A stretch of DNA of 64,000 bases from the NCBI RefSeq assembly GCF_011769525.1, contig NZ_CP050440.1, positions 3,101,501 to 3,165,500 on the forward strand, written 5' to 3'. This DNA is from Tolypothrix sp. PCC 7910 (GTDB lineage Bacteria > Cyanobacteriota > Cyanobacteriia > Cyanobacteriales > Nostocaceae). Positions within the stretch are counted from its first letter, which is position 1. Each line of letters begins with the position of its first letter. The position numbers and the translations under genes are program-made. Positions 8,047 to 19,713 of the stretch are shown one piece after another. A model generated the notes under the pieces. That model was not told where the DNA came from, made no database searches, and was given only the letters and a program-made list of their open reading frames with translations.

Positions 8047-10941
8047 CTATTTTTTGACAGCAGGATACTGCTGTAATACCTGACGCAAATATTCGCCAGT
8101 GTAAGAACGGGAATTTTCTGCAACTTCTTCTGGTGTTCCTACTGCAATTACTTCTCCACCTTTATCGCCACCATCTGGGCCTAAATCTATTACCCAGTCA
8201 GCACAACGAATCACATCTAAATTATGTTCAATTACTAAAATTGAATTGCCTTTATCTACCAAACGTTGCAAGACATCTAGCAATTTGTGGACATCATAAA
8301 AAGATAACCCTGTTGTCGGTTCATCAATTAAATAAAGTGTCTTACCTGTGGCGCGACGAGACAATTCTGTGGCTAATTTTACGCGTTGTGCTTCGCCACC
8401 AGATAAGGTGGTTGCTGGTTGACCTAATTGAACGTAACCTAAGCCAACATCAACTAAAGTTTGTAAGCGGGTAACAGCTTTTGGTATGTTTTGAAAAAAG
8501 TCTAAGCTTTCTTCAACTGTCATGTTGAGAACGTCGGAAATGGTTTTATCTTTGTACTTCACCTGCAATGTTTCGCGATTATATCTCGCACCTTTACAGA
8601 TTTCACATTGGACATAAACATCAGGTAAAAAGTTCATTTCTATGACATTTACACCCTGTCCGCTACAAGCTTCGCAACGGCCACCTTTAACATTAAAAGA
8701 AAATTGTCCGGGTTTATAACCTCTCGCTTTGGCTTCTACTGTTTGGGAAAAGACATCACGAATGACATCAAAAACACCTGTATAAGTTGCAGGATTAGAA
8801 CGTGGGGTTCTCCCAATAGGAGACTGGTCAATAACAATGGCTTTATCAACAGAATTTAATCCCTTTATTTCCTCTATTTCTTTGGGTAAAGGAACTCTCT
8901 TTGTTAAATGGTGTTGTAAAGCTGGGTAAAGTAATTCATTTATTAAAGTTGATTTTCCTGAACCAGAAACACCAGTGACGGCGACAAGTTTACCTAAAGG
9001 AATTTCGACATCAATATTTCGCAGATTATTGCGATGGGCGTTTTTAATTGTCAAACTACGCCCGTTTCCTTCACGCCGTTCTGCTGGCGTATGAATTACT
9101 CTCCTTCCTGATAAATAAGCACCTGTTAAAGAATCTTCTGCAGTTAGTAATTCCTGCAAATCACCTTGGGCGACAATATGACCGCCATGAATTCCTGCAC
9201 CAGGGCCAATATCAACAATGTGGTTCGCTGCACGGATGGTTTCTTCATCATGCTCTACCACAATTAAAGTATTACCTAAATCGCGTAATTTGGTTAAAGT
9301 TTTGAGCAGTCTGCCGTTATCTCTTTGATGCAAACCTATACTTGGTTCATCTAAAACATAGAGAACTCCTGTTAACCCAGAACCAATTTGTGTGGCTAAA
9401 CGAATGCGTTGGGCTTCGCCACCAGATAGGGTCATGGCGGGACGGTCGAGGGTGAGGTAATCTAATCCAACATCCAGTAAAAATTGCAATCTGGCTTTAA
9501 TTTCTCTCAGGACTAAATCAGCAATTTGAAATTGGCGATCGCTTAATTTTAATTGTTCAATTCTCTGGCGAGAATCTCTAATTGAAACACCCGTTAAATC
9601 TAAGATTTTATACTGTCCTAAACGCACTGATAAGGCTTCCGGTTTTAACCGCTTGCCATGACAAACTTCACAGGGCTGATCTATTAAATAATCTTCTAAT
9701 TTCTGCTTAATTAACTCAGAACCGCCTTCATATTGCCTTTGCAGGATGGGAATCACGCCTTTGAAGCTTTGTTTGCGCTCGGCTGCGGTAGTGGCTTCTT
9801 CTCCATGTAAAATAATTTGTTGCTGTTCTGGAGTTAATTTACTCCACTGAACTTGTAATTCAAATCCGTGAGCTTGCCCTAAAGCATAGAGCAATTCTAA
9901 ATAGTAAGAATTATCTTTTTCTGACCAAGGTGCAATTGCTGCATAAACTGGTGCATCGCTATCAGGAATAATTAAATCTGGCGAAAATCTTTTTAAACTA
10001 CCAATCCCATGACAATTAGGACAAGCACCATAAGGTGAGTTAAACGAGAACAATCGTGGTGATAATTCTTCCATCACCGCCCCATGTTCTGGGCAAGCAA
10101 AGTTTTCAGAAAATACTAGTTCTTCTTCTGTTTGTGCTTCGTCATTTGTTATTTGTCCTTTGTCATGAGTGATGAGAATATTGGCAATTCCACTTGATAG
10201 TTTGAGACAAGTAGATAGCGAATCAACTAAACGTTCTTGAATGCCATCTTTTTTGATTAAACGGTCGATGACTACTTCAATAGTGTGAGTGAAATTCTTG
10301 TCTAATTCAATGGAATCGGATAATTCTCTGACTTCACCATCAACGCGCACCCGGACAAAACCTTGGGAAGCCAAACTCGATAACAGTTTGCGGTGAGTGC
10401 CTTTTTTACCCCGAACTACGGGGGCGAGAATTTGAAAGCGAGTGCGATCGCTTAAATCCATAATCCGATCTACCATCTCATCAATGGTTTGCGGTGAAAT
10501 ACAGCGATCGCATATCGGACAATGGGGTTCACCCGCCCGCCCAAACAACAGCCGCAAATAATCGTAAATTTCTGTCACCGTCCCCACTGTGGAACGGGGG
10601 TTATGAGAAGTAGACTTTTGGTCAATCGAAATCGCCGGACTTAAACCTTCAATCGCCTCCACATCCGGCTTATCCAATTGTCCCAAGAATTGCCGAGCAT
10701 AGGCGCTAAGAGATTCCACATAGCGGCGTTGTCCTTCCGCGAAGATGGTATCAAAAGCCAAAGACGACTTACCCGAACCAGAAACGCCAGTAAAAACAAT
10801 CAGGCGATCGCGTGGTAATTCTAAATCAAGATTTTTCAGATTATGCTGCCTAGCACCCCGAATACGAATTGTATTCTGGTTGTTGTGGCTGGAGTGCGGA
10901 AGATGTCCATTTAAGGATGCGGCTAGCTTTTGCTCTGACAT
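8047..10941 (-). CDS. uvrA: Excinuclease ABC subunit A
   Basis: The 964-residue UvrA recognises damaged DNA in nucleotide excision repair with UvrB. It shows two ABC ATPase halves: [14 protein letters not shown] near the N-terminus and [15 protein letters not shown] near residue 660, each followed by a signature LSGGEAQR. Zinc-module cysteine pairs (CPIC..C, CPEHG...[16 protein letters not shown]...CEIC) are present. Length is normal. Around residues 256-267 a short stretch ([14 protein letters not shown]) is encoded by DNA resembling the local CAAATGA-type intergenic repeat, an apparent in-frame insertion in a variable loop. It is transcribed alone. Confidence 0.97.
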   Translation of the reverse strand: MSEQKLAASLNGHLPHSSHNNQNTIRIRGARQHNLKNLDLELPRDRLIVFTGVSGSGKSSLAFDTIFAEGQRRYVESLSAYARQFLGQLDKPDVEAIEGLSPAISIDQKSTSHNPRSTVGTVTEIYDYLRLLFGRAGEPHCPICDRCISPQTIDEMVDRIMDLSDRTRFQILAPVVRGKKGTHRKLLSSLASQGFVRVRVDGEVRELSDSIELDKNFTHTIEVVIDRLIKKDGIQERLVDSLSTCLKLSSGIANILITHDKGQITNDEAQTEEELVFSENFACPEHGAVMEELSPRLFSFNSPYGACPNCHGIGSLKRFSPDLIIPDSDAPVYAAIAPWSEKDNSYYLELLYALGQAHGFELQVQWSKLTPEQQQIILHGEEATTAAERKQSFKGVIPILQRQYEGGSELIKQKLEDYLIDQPCEVCHGKRLKPEALSVRLGQYKILDLTGVSIRDSRQRIEQLKLSDRQFQIADLVLREIKARLQFLLDVGLDYLTLDRPAMTLSGGEAQRIRLATQIGSGLTGVLYVLDEPSIGLHQRDNGRLLKTLTKLRDLGNTLIVVEHDEETIRAANHIVDIGPGAGIHGGHIVAQGDLQELLTAEDSLTGAYLSGRRVIHTPAERREGNGRSLTIKNAHRNNLRNIDVEIPLGKLVAVTGVSGSGKSTLINELLYPALQHHLTKRVPLPKEIEEIKGLNSVDKAIVIDQSPIGRTPRSNPATYTGVFDVIRDVFSQTVEAKARGYKPGQFSFNVKGGRCEACSGQGVNVIEMNFLPDVYVQCEICKGARYNRETLQVKYKDKTISDVLNMTVEESLDFFQNIPKAVTRLQTLVDVGLGYVQLGQPATTLSGGEAQRVKLATELSRRATGKTLYLIDEPTTGLSFYDVHKLLDVLQRLVDKGNSILVIEHNLDVIRCADWVIDLGPDGGDKGGEVIAVGTPEEVAENSRSYTGEYLRQVLQQYPAVKK

Positions 10942-11121
10942 ATCGGCAAGCTGATAGTGAGGGAGGCGTGAAACAGTCCTTAATAATACTATCTTTACTG
11001 GAGTTATAGTAGAACGTGCGTACTGTTATATTTTAGTAGTGATTTTACGCCCGCTTGGGGAGATGAGGAAGCAGAGGAAGCAGAGGGAGCAGGGGAGCAA
11101 GAGAGAAATATCTATTACCCC

Positions 11122-11160
11122 TTACTCATTACTCATTACTCATTACTCATTACTCATTAC
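11122..11160. repeat. Heptamer tandem repeat (TTACTCA)n
   Basis: About five and a half perfect copies of the 7-mer TTACTCA. They are followed by ATGCCCC/ATGCCCA words up to the start of the hybrid kinase gene's 3' end. This is the short tandemly repeated repetitive (STRR) type of filamentous cyanobacteria. Confidence 0.85.
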
Positions 11161-11197
11161 CTATGCCCCATGCCCAATGCCCCATCCCCCATGCCCA

Positions 11198-14100
11198 TTA
11201 TTTAACTTCTTGCTCAATCACCATTGCTAATTCATCTGGATCGACAGGCTTAGTAATGTGGTTTTGGAAGCCTGCGGCGAGAATTTTATGATTGTTAGTT
11301 TCTCCTGCAAATGCGGTGAGAGCGATCGCGGGTAGTTTGCCACCTTTTACTGCTTCCATTTCTCTTACTTGACGGATGAGTGTATAACCGTCGATTTCTG
11401 GCATGGCGATATCGCTGATTAATAAATCTGGTTGAATTTGGGCGATCGCTTTTATGGCTTCACGGGCTGAAGAAACGGCTGTAACTTCAATGCCATATTG
11501 CTCTAAGATAAAAGCGATCAGATCTAGGCTATCAACATCATCATCTACAGCGACTACTCGCAAACCCTGAAGATTTGGGCCATGATTTTGTAATTCCTGA
11601 TTTTCAATGCTTTGCGCGGCAGGAGTCATTACGGGTAGCGTGACGGTAAAGGTTGCACCGAAACCTTCTCCCGGGCTGGCGGCTTGGATCTTACCATCGT
11701 GAAGTTCGACTATATGACGGACAATTGCTAACCCTAAGCCTAAACCGCCAAATTTCCGGGTGGTTGCTGCATCTGCTTGCCGAAAACGCTCAAATACGTA
11801 GGGCAGAAAGTCGGCACTAATTCCTTTACCTGTGTCCGTAACCTGAATTTGGGCATTAGTTCCAATCTGCTGGAGTTGGATGTATATGCGACCTCCCACT
11901 GGTGTAAACTTCACAGCATTTGTCAATATATTTACTACTACTTGCTGCAAGCGGTTAGGATCGCCTTCTAATTTACCCACCGTGGGGTCAAGCTGGATCT
12001 GAATTTGAATCGATTTCGCTTCAGCTGCTAAACGCACGGTTTCTACAGATGCTTCCACAATGGCCACCAAGTCAACTTCACAGATATTGAGGCTGAGTTT
12101 GCCACGGAGAATCCGCGAAACATCTAATAAATCATCAATTAATCTTGTTTGTAATTTGGCATTGCGCTGGATGATTTCTAGGGCTTGAGTTGTCTTTTGG
12201 GCATTCAATTGGCGGTTGAGTAACAGTGTTGACCAACCTAAAATCGGGTTGAGTGGCGAACGTAGTTCATGGGAGACAATTGCCAGAAAATCATCTTTCA
12301 TGCGACTGGCTTTTTCTAGCTCTAGGCGCGCAGCACGTTCTCTTTCTAAAGCTTGGGCGCGTTCTTCAATTGCCAACTTTTGGTCGTGAATATCAGTACA
12401 AGAACCAAACCAGTTAATAATTTGGCCTTCTTGATTGCGTAATGGAAATGCTCGACCTAAATGCCAGCGGTATTCGCCATCAGCACGCAGAAAACGGTAC
12501 TCAATTTCATAAGTTTTGCCAGTACGCAGGGAATCTTGCCAAACTTCACTCGTGCGTTGCACATCATCGGGATGCAAAACTGTTTGCCATCCTTCGCCAT
12601 TTGTTTGTTCTAAGGTTTTTCCTGTGTAGTCATACCAGCGTTGATTGAAATATTCATGATAGCCATCTGGTTTGGTAATCCAAAACATTTGCGGCATTGT
12701 ATCCGCTAATTTGCGAAACATTAATTCCCTTTGGCGAAGTGCTGCTTCTGCTTGCTTGCGATCGCTAATTTCAAACAGCATTCCCAACATCCGAATCGCC
12801 TGACCTTTTTGGTCGTACTGGAAGCGTCCGAAAGATGAAACCCAATGTATGCTACCATCCGCCCAAACTACTCGGTATTCGTCTTCATAGTCTTGCCGCT
12901 TCGTCATCGCTGTTTGAATCTTTACCTGAACACGAGGCAGATCATCTGGATGAACGCGGTTCAGCCAATCCTGATAGGTTCGGTGTGGGTTTCCAGGCTC
13001 ATACCCAAAAATTATTTCATGGTAAGGAGTCCACATCACGCGATCGCTCAGGAGATCCCAATCCCAAGATCCCATCCTAGCGGCATCCAGTGCTAAAGCT
13101 AGACGTTCTTGGTTTTCTCGCAATGCATCTTCTACCTGTTTCCGTTCTGTGACATCCAGAAATACCCCAATCACGCCGCGTACAGCACCAGCTTCATCCC
13201 ACAATGGCACGGCTCTGCCGTAGATTGAGCGCACATCGTCGTCACTAAAAACAAATTCACATTCTGCCTCAACAGGTTTTCCAGTGCTACCTGCTAGTTG
13301 CATTGGTAATTCGTTGGGTGGAATGTCTTCACCATTTTTTTGAATTTTGAATTTAAATGGAAACTCGCCATCAGCAGGAGTCGCAGTTAACACTGAGCCT
13401 GGTGGTAGCCGCATCAAGTCATAAGCAGCTCGGTTAACGCTCATGTGATGACAGTGCGGATCGTGAGCAATCCACACAGCCGCAGGAACCGTTTCCATGA
13501 AAGTTTCTAGTTCTTGCGCCCTTGCTTTCGCGATCGCTTCACTTTTTTGCAGGGCGAATTCTGCGCGTTTACGATCGCTAATATCAACATTAATACCCAC
13601 CATGCGTAGAGGTTTACCCGCATCATCGTAAAATACTTTCGCTCTGGCGTGCATCCAATGAATACTGCCATCTTTCCAAACCACACGCCAATCAGTGAAA
13701 AATTCCCCTGTTTTCAGCGAATTCACCACATCTGCTTCTGCTTTAGCTAAATCATCGGGATGAACCCATCTCGCCCATTCTTCATAACTACCGCCAAACT
13801 CACCAGGGTTTAAACCGTAGAGAGCTTCTAACTCTTTTGACCAAATATTGACATTAGTTTGAATATTCCACTCAAAACTGCCAATTTTCGCCGCTGATTG
13901 GGCTAAATCTAACCTTTCTTGCTTTTGTTGCAGTGCTGTTTGACTTTCTTTCAGGGCGACTTCGGTTTGTTTGCGTTTAGTAATATCAGTGAGCATAGCG
14001 ATCGCACTAGAAAATTCACCCTGCTGATTCAAAATGGGACTAGTGGAGACAATTGCCCAAAGTTCTGATGTGTCTTTACAGCGTAAACACAAGTCAAATT

Positions 14101-14689
14101 GCTGCCTAATATCTTGCAGATTGTACCTTTGTTGCGTTAACCATCGCTCTAATTCAATTTCAACTTGATGTTCTACAAAGTTGAAAACTGGTTGACCAAT
14201 CATCTCTTCTATGGCGTAGCCTAGCATTTGGGCTAAACGCTGGTTAACATATTCTGTTTTGCCTGTACTGTCAAATATCCAGATACCTTCATTAGCTGTC
14301 TCTAGCAAGCGACGGTAGCTGACTTGAAGTGTTGCTAACTTAGCTTCCGATGCTTGTTTAGCAACCTGCAATTCTGCATTTAACGAACTAATCAATAGTG
14401 ATACTGAACTAAATATGATTAGCTCTAAGGCATCAGAAGCATTGTTAAGTGTAAAAACATATAAAGGTTGTGTAAAAAAATAATTATTAGCTAAGATGGC
14501 TAAGACTGTAGCTACCAATCCAGCAAAGAATCCACCATACCAACTACTAAAGACTACAGCCGCAAAAAAAAGTGATGCAACTTTTATTTGTAGCAGTTTT
14601 TCCAGCATTAAACCTAATAGCAACGCCATTAGCACTGACAAAATAGCAACACCGTAGCGTTGCATTTGTAAACGCTGGACTTTTAACAT
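11198..14689 (-). CDS. Hybrid sensor histidine kinase with five PAS domains and receiver
   Basis: This 1163-residue protein begins with a DUF4118/KdpD-type membrane region of about four helices (residues 10-105). Five PAS domains follow, several with PAC ends reading TDITKRKQ, VDISDRKRAE, LDVTERKQ, EISDRKQAE and TDIHDQK. Next come a HisKA H-box (MKDDFLAIVSHELRSPLN, near 800), a HATPase with NILTNAVKF, DTGKGI and GGLGLGLAIV, and a C-terminal receiver with VDDD, the phospho-acceptor Asp in LLISDIAMPEIDG and the Lys in ITKPV. The input signal is unknown. It is a single-gene unit; no partner regulator lies next to it. Confidence 0.92.
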   Translation of the reverse strand: MLKVQRLQMQRYGVAILSVLMALLLGLMLEKLLQIKVASLFFAAVVFSSWYGGFFAGLVATVLAILANNYFFTQPLYVFTLNNASDALELIIFSSVSLLISSLNAELQVAKQASEAKLATLQVSYRRLLETANEGIWIFDSTGKTEYVNQRLAQMLGYAIEEMIGQPVFNFVEHQVEIELERWLTQQRYNLQDIRQQFDLCLRCKDTSELWAIVSTSPILNQQGEFSSAIAMLTDITKRKQTEVALKESQTALQQKQERLDLAQSAAKIGSFEWNIQTNVNIWSKELEALYGLNPGEFGGSYEEWARWVHPDDLAKAEADVVNSLKTGEFFTDWRVVWKDGSIHWMHARAKVFYDDAGKPLRMVGINVDISDRKRAEFALQKSEAIAKARAQELETFMETVPAAVWIAHDPHCHHMSVNRAAYDLMRLPPGSVLTATPADGEFPFKFKIQKNGEDIPPNELPMQLAGSTGKPVEAECEFVFSDDDVRSIYGRAVPLWDEAGAVRGVIGVFLDVTERKQVEDALRENQERLALALDAARMGSWDWDLLSDRVMWTPYHEIIFGYEPGNPHRTYQDWLNRVHPDDLPRVQVKIQTAMTKRQDYEDEYRVVWADGSIHWVSSFGRFQYDQKGQAIRMLGMLFEISDRKQAEAALRQRELMFRKLADTMPQMFWITKPDGYHEYFNQRWYDYTGKTLEQTNGEGWQTVLHPDDVQRTSEVWQDSLRTGKTYEIEYRFLRADGEYRWHLGRAFPLRNQEGQIINWFGSCTDIHDQKLAIEERAQALERERAARLELEKASRMKDDFLAIVSHELRSPLNPILGWSTLLLNRQLNAQKTTQALEIIQRNAKLQTRLIDDLLDVSRILRGKLSLNICEVDLVAIVEASVETVRLAAEAKSIQIQIQLDPTVGKLEGDPNRLQQVVVNILTNAVKFTPVGGRIYIQLQQIGTNAQIQVTDTGKGISADFLPYVFERFRQADAATTRKFGGLGLGLAIVRHIVELHDGKIQAASPGEGFGATFTVTLPVMTPAAQSIENQELQNHGPNLQGLRVVAVDDDVDSLDLIAFILEQYGIEVTAVSSAREAIKAIAQIQPDLLISDIAMPEIDGYTLIRQVREMEAVKGGKLPAIALTAFAGETNNHKILAAGFQNHITKPVDPDELAMVIEQEVK

Positions 14690-14811
14690 ACTGCTTTAAG
14701 ATGAGGTAGACTCTTATTTTACCTTGGGCAACTGGCTGGAGTAATATAGCTTTGGGGTATCGCCAATTGAAGTAAATTAGTGATATATGGGGCGATCGCT
14801 AGCTTAATTTC

Positions 14812-15378
14812 TCATTTAAACAAAAGAGCGATCGCACAAGTAAAATCAGGCAAAATAGGTGATGTCAACTCATCATCATGGAATAAAGTCGCAGCTAACT
14901 TTAAAATCCCTTGTTCTCTGCGATAAACTTCTATTTGTTGCTTACGCCAATCCACAATCCAATATTCTCTAACACCTCGCGATGAATAGAGCTTGAGTTT
15001 TAATTCCCTATCTCGCTTTTCATTCTCTATTTCCGCAGATAGCACCTCTACCACCAATTCTGGTGCAGCAGTCAAATGTCCCGCCTCATCTAACACAGTA
15101 GCTAGTTTCTCATTGCTAGCCCAGACCACATCAGGAATCACATGATCGTTGTCGCCAAAAATTATACCTGGATCTGTGACAACTTCTCCTAAACCACTAA
15201 CCTGTGACCAGTTATCAAAAACCCCGCTAATTCTCACACAAGTTTTCTGATGCTTCCAGTGAGGCGCGCTCGTCACCAACAATTCCCCGTCAATAATTTC
15301 ATAGCGGTTCCCGTTATCTGGAAACAACTCCAAATCAGCGGTTTTCCAGCGCACTCTCTCAGTTGTCTGCTGGTTCAT
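14812..15378 (-). CDS. Uma2 family (DUF820) endonuclease-like protein
   Basis: The 188-residue protein belongs to the Uma2/DUF820 family with a PD-(D/E)XK nuclease fold. Visible motifs are NRYEIIDGELLVTSAPHWKH, a DHVIPDVVWAS strand, PELVVEVLSAEIENEKRDRELKLKLYSSRGVREYWIVD and an IEVYRRE strand. Conserved acidic residues and the Lys in the central strand fit the active site. Family members occur in many copies in cyanobacteria, and their biological role is unsettled. The gene lies between the kinase and purF as a single unit. Confidence 0.85.
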   Translation of the reverse strand: MNQQTTERVRWKTADLELFPDNGNRYEIIDGELLVTSAPHWKHQKTCVRISGVFDNWSQVSGLGEVVTDPGIIFGDNDHVIPDVVWASNEKLATVLDEAGHLTAAPELVVEVLSAEIENEKRDRELKLKLYSSRGVREYWIVDWRKQQIEVYRREQGILKLAATLFHDDELTSPILPDFTCAIALLFK

Positions 15379-15510
15379 GAGAATTTTTTGTGGTATTACC
15401 TAATTTTAGCTTGAGGAGGTGGGTTAAGGGTTAAAAGGGAAAAGGTCAATTATTCTCTCTTCCCCAATCCCCAATCCCCATTACCCCTAATCCCCACTCC
15501 CTGCGGTCGT

Positions 15511-15530
15511 GGGGGCCCCGAGTTCCCCAA
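15511..15530. repeat. Short G/C-rich dispersed element
   Basis: GGGGGCCCCGAGTTCCCCA occurs here inside CCCCAATCC filler. An identical 19-base copy lies at 58492-58510, also directly in front of a gene end or start and inside the same kind of filler. Confidence 0.7.
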
Positions 15531-15540
15531 TCCCTAATCT

Positions 15541-17040
15541 CTACACTACAACCTTTTCCAAAATCAACTTAGAACGCTTCACTTGCTCAGGAATAGCAAC
15601 GGGGTAATCGCCTGTAAAGCAAGCAGAACAGAAACTATTGGTGTCTTCTCTAGTAGTTTCTAGCATTCCCTCCCAACTGAGATAAGCAAGGGTATCTACT
15701 TCCAACTGCTTGGCAATTTCTTCTACTGACTTGGTAGCAGCAATTAGCTGATCCTGGGTGTCGGTATCAATGCCATAAAAGCAAGGATGAGTGACTGGCG
15801 GAGAAGAAATTCGCATATGTACTTCTGTAGCACCAGCTTCCCGCAGAGTTTTGACTAATTTCCGGCTGGTGGTTCCCCGCACAATGGAATCATCTACAAT
15901 CACCACACGTTTACCTGCTAGCACATCTTTGAGGGGGTTGAGTTTCATCCGCAAACCCGACTCGCGCATGGATTGAGTTGGCTGAATAAAAGTGCGTCCT
16001 ACGTAGCGATTTTTAATCAATCCTTCACCATAAGCAATGCCAGAAGCTTGGGAAAATCCAATGGCGGCTGGTATGCCAGAATCAGGAACACCAAACACCA
16101 AATCAGCTTCAACCAGAGATTCTGCTGCGAGTCGCCGTCCTAAACGCATCCGGTAACTGTACAAAGTCTCCTCATGCATGAGGCTATCAGGACGAGCAAA
16201 GTAAATCATTTCAAAGATGCATAACTTACGTTGGGTCTGTTGATGCCATTGAATAGACGTTAAACCTTCTTCGTTAATCCAAACTAATTCCCCTGGTTGA
16301 ACATCTCGCACGTATTCTGCACCAATAATATCTAAGCCACAAGTTTCGGAAGCTAAGACATAACGGTCTGGCTCACCAGCTAACAAGCCGATGACTAATG
16401 GACGAATACCATTAGGGTCGCGTACACCCATCACTCCATCAGGAGTGCCAATTACTAAACTAAAAGCTCCTTGGCAACGGCGACAAGCTTCAATAGTGGC
16501 ATCTAACCAATTTGCCCCAGCATTTACTTCTTCTGCGATCGCAAAGGCAATCATTTCTGAGTCTGTTGTTGTCACGAGGTTGCATTTGTTCTTGAGCAAC
16601 TCTTCCCGCAATTGCACAGTATTGACCAAATTACCATTATGTGCAAGAGCCAATGAACCAAGACTAGTCTCAACTACAGCAGGCTGGGCGTTAACCTTGC
16701 GGCTAGAACCTGTAGTTGAGTAACGAGTGTGCCCAACAGCGAGGTTACCTGGTAAATCTTGGAGAACGGTTTCATTAAAGACTTGAGACACCAAGCCCAT
16801 ATCTTTATGCAGGTGTACTTTTGTACCCTCAAATGTGGCAATGCCAGCAGATTCTTGACCCCGGTGTTGGAGTGCATACAATCCAAAGTAGGTTAGTTTC
16901 GCAACGTCTTCTCCTGGTGCGTAGATACCAAAAACTCCACAAGCCTCTTCTGGCTTGTCTGGACGATTTTCATCACTATTGATGGTGTTGTCAGATTGTT
17001 GAGAGTAATCATCCAAAGAGTCGGGATGGTAGGGAATCAT
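15541..17040 (-). CDS. purF: Amidophosphoribosyltransferase
   Basis: This 499-residue enzyme catalyses the first committed step of purine synthesis, from PRPP and glutamine to phosphoribosylamine. A propeptide of about 33 residues precedes the catalytic Cys in EEACGVFGI; its removal would expose that Cys as the N-terminal nucleophile of the glutaminase domain (HRGQESAGI, GHTRYST). The phosphoribosyltransferase motif VVIVDDSIVRGTTS lies near residue 375, and iron-sulfur-type cysteines (FCSACFTGDYP) lie at the C-terminus. It follows purL in the same direction after a 275-base gap, so the two steps are clustered and may be co-expressed. Confidence 0.97.
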   Translation of the reverse strand: MIPYHPDSLDDYSQQSDNTINSDENRPDKPEEACGVFGIYAPGEDVAKLTYFGLYALQHRGQESAGIATFEGTKVHLHKDMGLVSQVFNETVLQDLPGNLAVGHTRYSTTGSSRKVNAQPAVVETSLGSLALAHNGNLVNTVQLREELLKNKCNLVTTTDSEMIAFAIAEEVNAGANWLDATIEACRRCQGAFSLVIGTPDGVMGVRDPNGIRPLVIGLLAGEPDRYVLASETCGLDIIGAEYVRDVQPGELVWINEEGLTSIQWHQQTQRKLCIFEMIYFARPDSLMHEETLYSYRMRLGRRLAAESLVEADLVFGVPDSGIPAAIGFSQASGIAYGEGLIKNRYVGRTFIQPTQSMRESGLRMKLNPLKDVLAGKRVVIVDDSIVRGTTSRKLVKTLREAGATEVHMRISSPPVTHPCFYGIDTDTQDQLIAATKSVEEIAKQLEVDTLAYLSWEGMLETTREDTNSFCSACFTGDYPVAIPEQVKRSKLILEKVVV

Positions 17041-17140
17041 GCTAGCTTTGCTCCTGGTGGTGGTGTCGAGTCACTGGGATTGTGCAATCCCAAATGGGCA
17101 GAGATAGTATTGTGGGAGATTTTGAGTCTCAGTCTTGTAG

Positions 17141-17174
17141 ATGGTAGAAACCTTGTCGGCAAAGTTTCTACCAT
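17141..17174. other. Hairpin in the purL-purF spacer
   Basis: ATGGTAGAAAC (17141-17151) pairs with GTTTCTACCAT (17164-17174), an 11-bp stem with a 12-base loop in the 275-base gap between purL and purF. No U-run follows on the transcribed strand. It could be a processing or partial attenuation site; this is inference. Confidence 0.4.
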
Positions 17175-17314
17175 TCCAAATCCAAAATTTAAAATCCCCG
17201 ATTTCTATGGGTGGATAGATGCAGACTTCTTAACAAATCTTTAACCATCCATTAAAACAGTACCGTAATTATGCTAAATGATGCTAATAATTCCCATAGG
17301 GGGGATTATACGAA

Positions 17315-19672
17315 TTAACTAGGGGTAGTAATATGAACTGCTAATCGTTTAGCGATCGCTTGGGAATAGCGATTTGTCATATCGTTGATACTACCTTTTA
17401 TTAAGGTTTGGTTATCAGAGGTTAAGACCCCCAAACCTATCTCTGAATCAGCCACTGTCCCCAGTTTTTGCCATTTTTGACCGAGATGTTCCTGTAAATA
17501 GGATTCCCAAATTTCTTGTTGTTCTGAACCCACGGACACTAAAATTTGTCCACCACCTTCGCCAAATAGCAATGTATCCAACCTTGTTGAGTTATTGGCT
17601 GGTAATTCTAAAGTAATTTGGGCACCGAGGTTAGCAGCAATGCAAGATTCGGCTAAAGCCACAGCTAATCCGCCCTCAGCACAATCATGGGCTGAACGTA
17701 TCCAGCCTGCACGAATCCCCTCACGGCAAACTTTCTGAATGCGACGTTCCGACTCAAAATCCACCTTGGGCGGTTTACCAGCAATAGTATTGTGAATTGC
17801 GGCTAAATATTCGGAAGCACCTAAATTATCGTCAGATTGAGGTAGCAAACCTAAAAGATAAATTGCATCGCCTGCAGCTTGCCAAGCTTGACCACAAATT
17901 TTGCTGATATCGGGAATTAATCCCACCATACCCACAACCGGAGTCGGATAAATCGGCTGGGGATTACCTTGAGAATCCAGGGTTTCATTATAAAGAGAAA
18001 CATTCCCTCCAGTTACCGGGGTAGCCAATTCCCGACAACCTTCTGCTAAACCGCGACAAGCTTCTGCTAATTGCCAGTATCCTATTGGTTTTTCTGGGCT
18101 ACCAAAATTCAAATTATCTGTTACAGCTAACGGTTCAGCACCCACACAGCTAAGATTGCGTGCAGCTTCAGCCACCACAGCCTTAGCACCTTCGTAAGGG
18201 TCAAGGTACACATAGCGGGGATTGCAATCTACCGTTGCGGCGACACCTGTCTTACTTCCTGTTTTTCCAGGGGGTTCTAAAGGACGTAAGCGCACCACAG
18301 CCGCATCAGCACCGCCAGGGAAAATCACCGTATTATTCTGCACTTGATGGTCATACTGACGATATACCCAGCTTTTAGAAGCAATGGTAGGAGTATCCAG
18401 CAAAGTTAACAGAATATCATTCCAACTTTGCAGACTTCCTTTAATTTCAATCCCAGCAGTATTGCAGGGAGGTAAAGAATCAGCCTGCCATTCCCAAGCT
18501 TGGCGGGCATATTCTGGAGGTTCCGCCAACAATTCCCGATGATATAGGGGAGTGTTTTCAGCTAAAGCATCCGCCGGAATTTCGGCGGCGATTCCGCCTT
18601 CAAAAAGAATCCGCACAATCGGTTCCGCAATTACCGTCCCAGCGACAACCGCCTGGAGTCCCCAACGGTGAAAAATATCAATTAACTCCTGTTCTCGTCC
18701 CTTGTGGGCAACAAACAGCATCCGTTCTTGCGATTCTGAAAGCAGGTATTCATAGGGAACCATCCCCAATTCCCGCACCGGAATTTTATCTAAATCGAGT
18801 TCAATACCGACACCGCCTTTAGCAGCCATCTCTGATGTGGAACAGGTAATACCTGCAGCACCCATATCTTGGGCAGCGACAACTGCACCTGTCTTAAATG
18901 CTTCTAAACAGGCTTCAATTAACGATTTTTCTAAAAATGGATCGCCAACTTGCACAGCCGGACGGTCATCTAAAGATTCATCACTCAATTCTGCACTAGC
19001 AAAACTTGCGCCTCCCATACCATCGCGTCCGGTGGTGGAACCGACATATAACACAGGGTTACCAATCCCAGAAGCCCCAGATTTCACGATTTCTGGAGTT
19101 TCCATCAATCCCAACGCCATGACATTTACTAAGGGATTGCCAGAGTAAGCGGGGTCAAAGTAAACTTCACCGCCAACTGTGGGAACTCCAACGCAATTAC
19201 CATAGTGGCTAATCCCAGCTACAACACCTTGGAACAGCCTTTGAGTTTTACCATCTTCTAGGGAACCAAAGCGCAGGGAATTCAACAAAGCTATGGGACG
19301 CGCACCCATCGTAAAGATATCTCTAAGGATACCTCCGACTCCCGTTGCCGCACCTTGGAAGGGTTCGACTGCTGAGGGGTGGTTATGGGATTCAATCTTA
19401 AAAGCAAGTTGTAATCCGTCGCCTAAATCTACAACACCAGCATTTTCACCAGGCCCAACCAGAATTCGGGGGCCTGTTGTTGGAAACTGTTTGAGTAAAG
19501 GCCGGGAATTTTTATAACAACAATGCTCTGACCACATTACCCCAAACATTCCTAGTTCAGCTTTGTTGGGATGTCGCCCTAACCGTCGGACAATCTCTTC
19601 GTATTCTTCTGGTTTCAAACCTTCAGCGGCGATTTCTTGGGGTGAAAAGGGAGCAGAGGATTGGGCAGTCAT
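17315..19672 (-). CDS. purL: Phosphoribosylformylglycinamidine synthase subunit PurL
   Basis: The 785-residue protein is the small-type PurL, which works with PurS and PurQ to convert FGAR to FGAM using ATP and glutamine-derived ammonia. Family motifs are [54 protein letters not shown] and the C-terminal half [14 protein letters not shown]. Length fits the bacterial/cyanobacterial short form that lacks the fused glutaminase. PurS and PurQ are not in this window. It lies upstream of purF in the same direction. Confidence 0.97.
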   Translation of the reverse strand: MTAQSSAPFSPQEIAAEGLKPEEYEEIVRRLGRHPNKAELGMFGVMWSEHCCYKNSRPLLKQFPTTGPRILVGPGENAGVVDLGDGLQLAFKIESHNHPSAVEPFQGAATGVGGILRDIFTMGARPIALLNSLRFGSLEDGKTQRLFQGVVAGISHYGNCVGVPTVGGEVYFDPAYSGNPLVNVMALGLMETPEIVKSGASGIGNPVLYVGSTTGRDGMGGASFASAELSDESLDDRPAVQVGDPFLEKSLIEACLEAFKTGAVVAAQDMGAAGITCSTSEMAAKGGVGIELDLDKIPVRELGMVPYEYLLSESQERMLFVAHKGREQELIDIFHRWGLQAVVAGTVIAEPIVRILFEGGIAAEIPADALAENTPLYHRELLAEPPEYARQAWEWQADSLPPCNTAGIEIKGSLQSWNDILLTLLDTPTIASKSWVYRQYDHQVQNNTVIFPGGADAAVVRLRPLEPPGKTGSKTGVAATVDCNPRYVYLDPYEGAKAVVAEAARNLSCVGAEPLAVTDNLNFGSPEKPIGYWQLAEACRGLAEGCRELATPVTGGNVSLYNETLDSQGNPQPIYPTPVVGMVGLIPDISKICGQAWQAAGDAIYLLGLLPQSDDNLGASEYLAAIHNTIAGKPPKVDFESERRIQKVCREGIRAGWIRSAHDCAEGGLAVALAESCIAANLGAQITLELPANNSTRLDTLLFGEGGGQILVSVGSEQQEIWESYLQEHLGQKWQKLGTVADSEIGLGVLTSDNQTLIKGSINDMTNRYSQAIAKRLAVHITTPS

Positions 19673-19713
19673 GTAACTAATGCACCAAAAGGACAGAGAA
19701 TTATTCTATCGGT

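Noticed and set aside
11039-11230. Rightward frame across the TTACTCA repeat
   Set aside because: Peptide is a translation of heptamer repeats (TPYSLLITHYSLLITY) and overlaps the end of the hybrid kinase gene.
12835-13096. Rightward frames inside the hybrid kinase gene
   Set aside because: They lie opposite a long gene with clear PAS motifs; no independent support.
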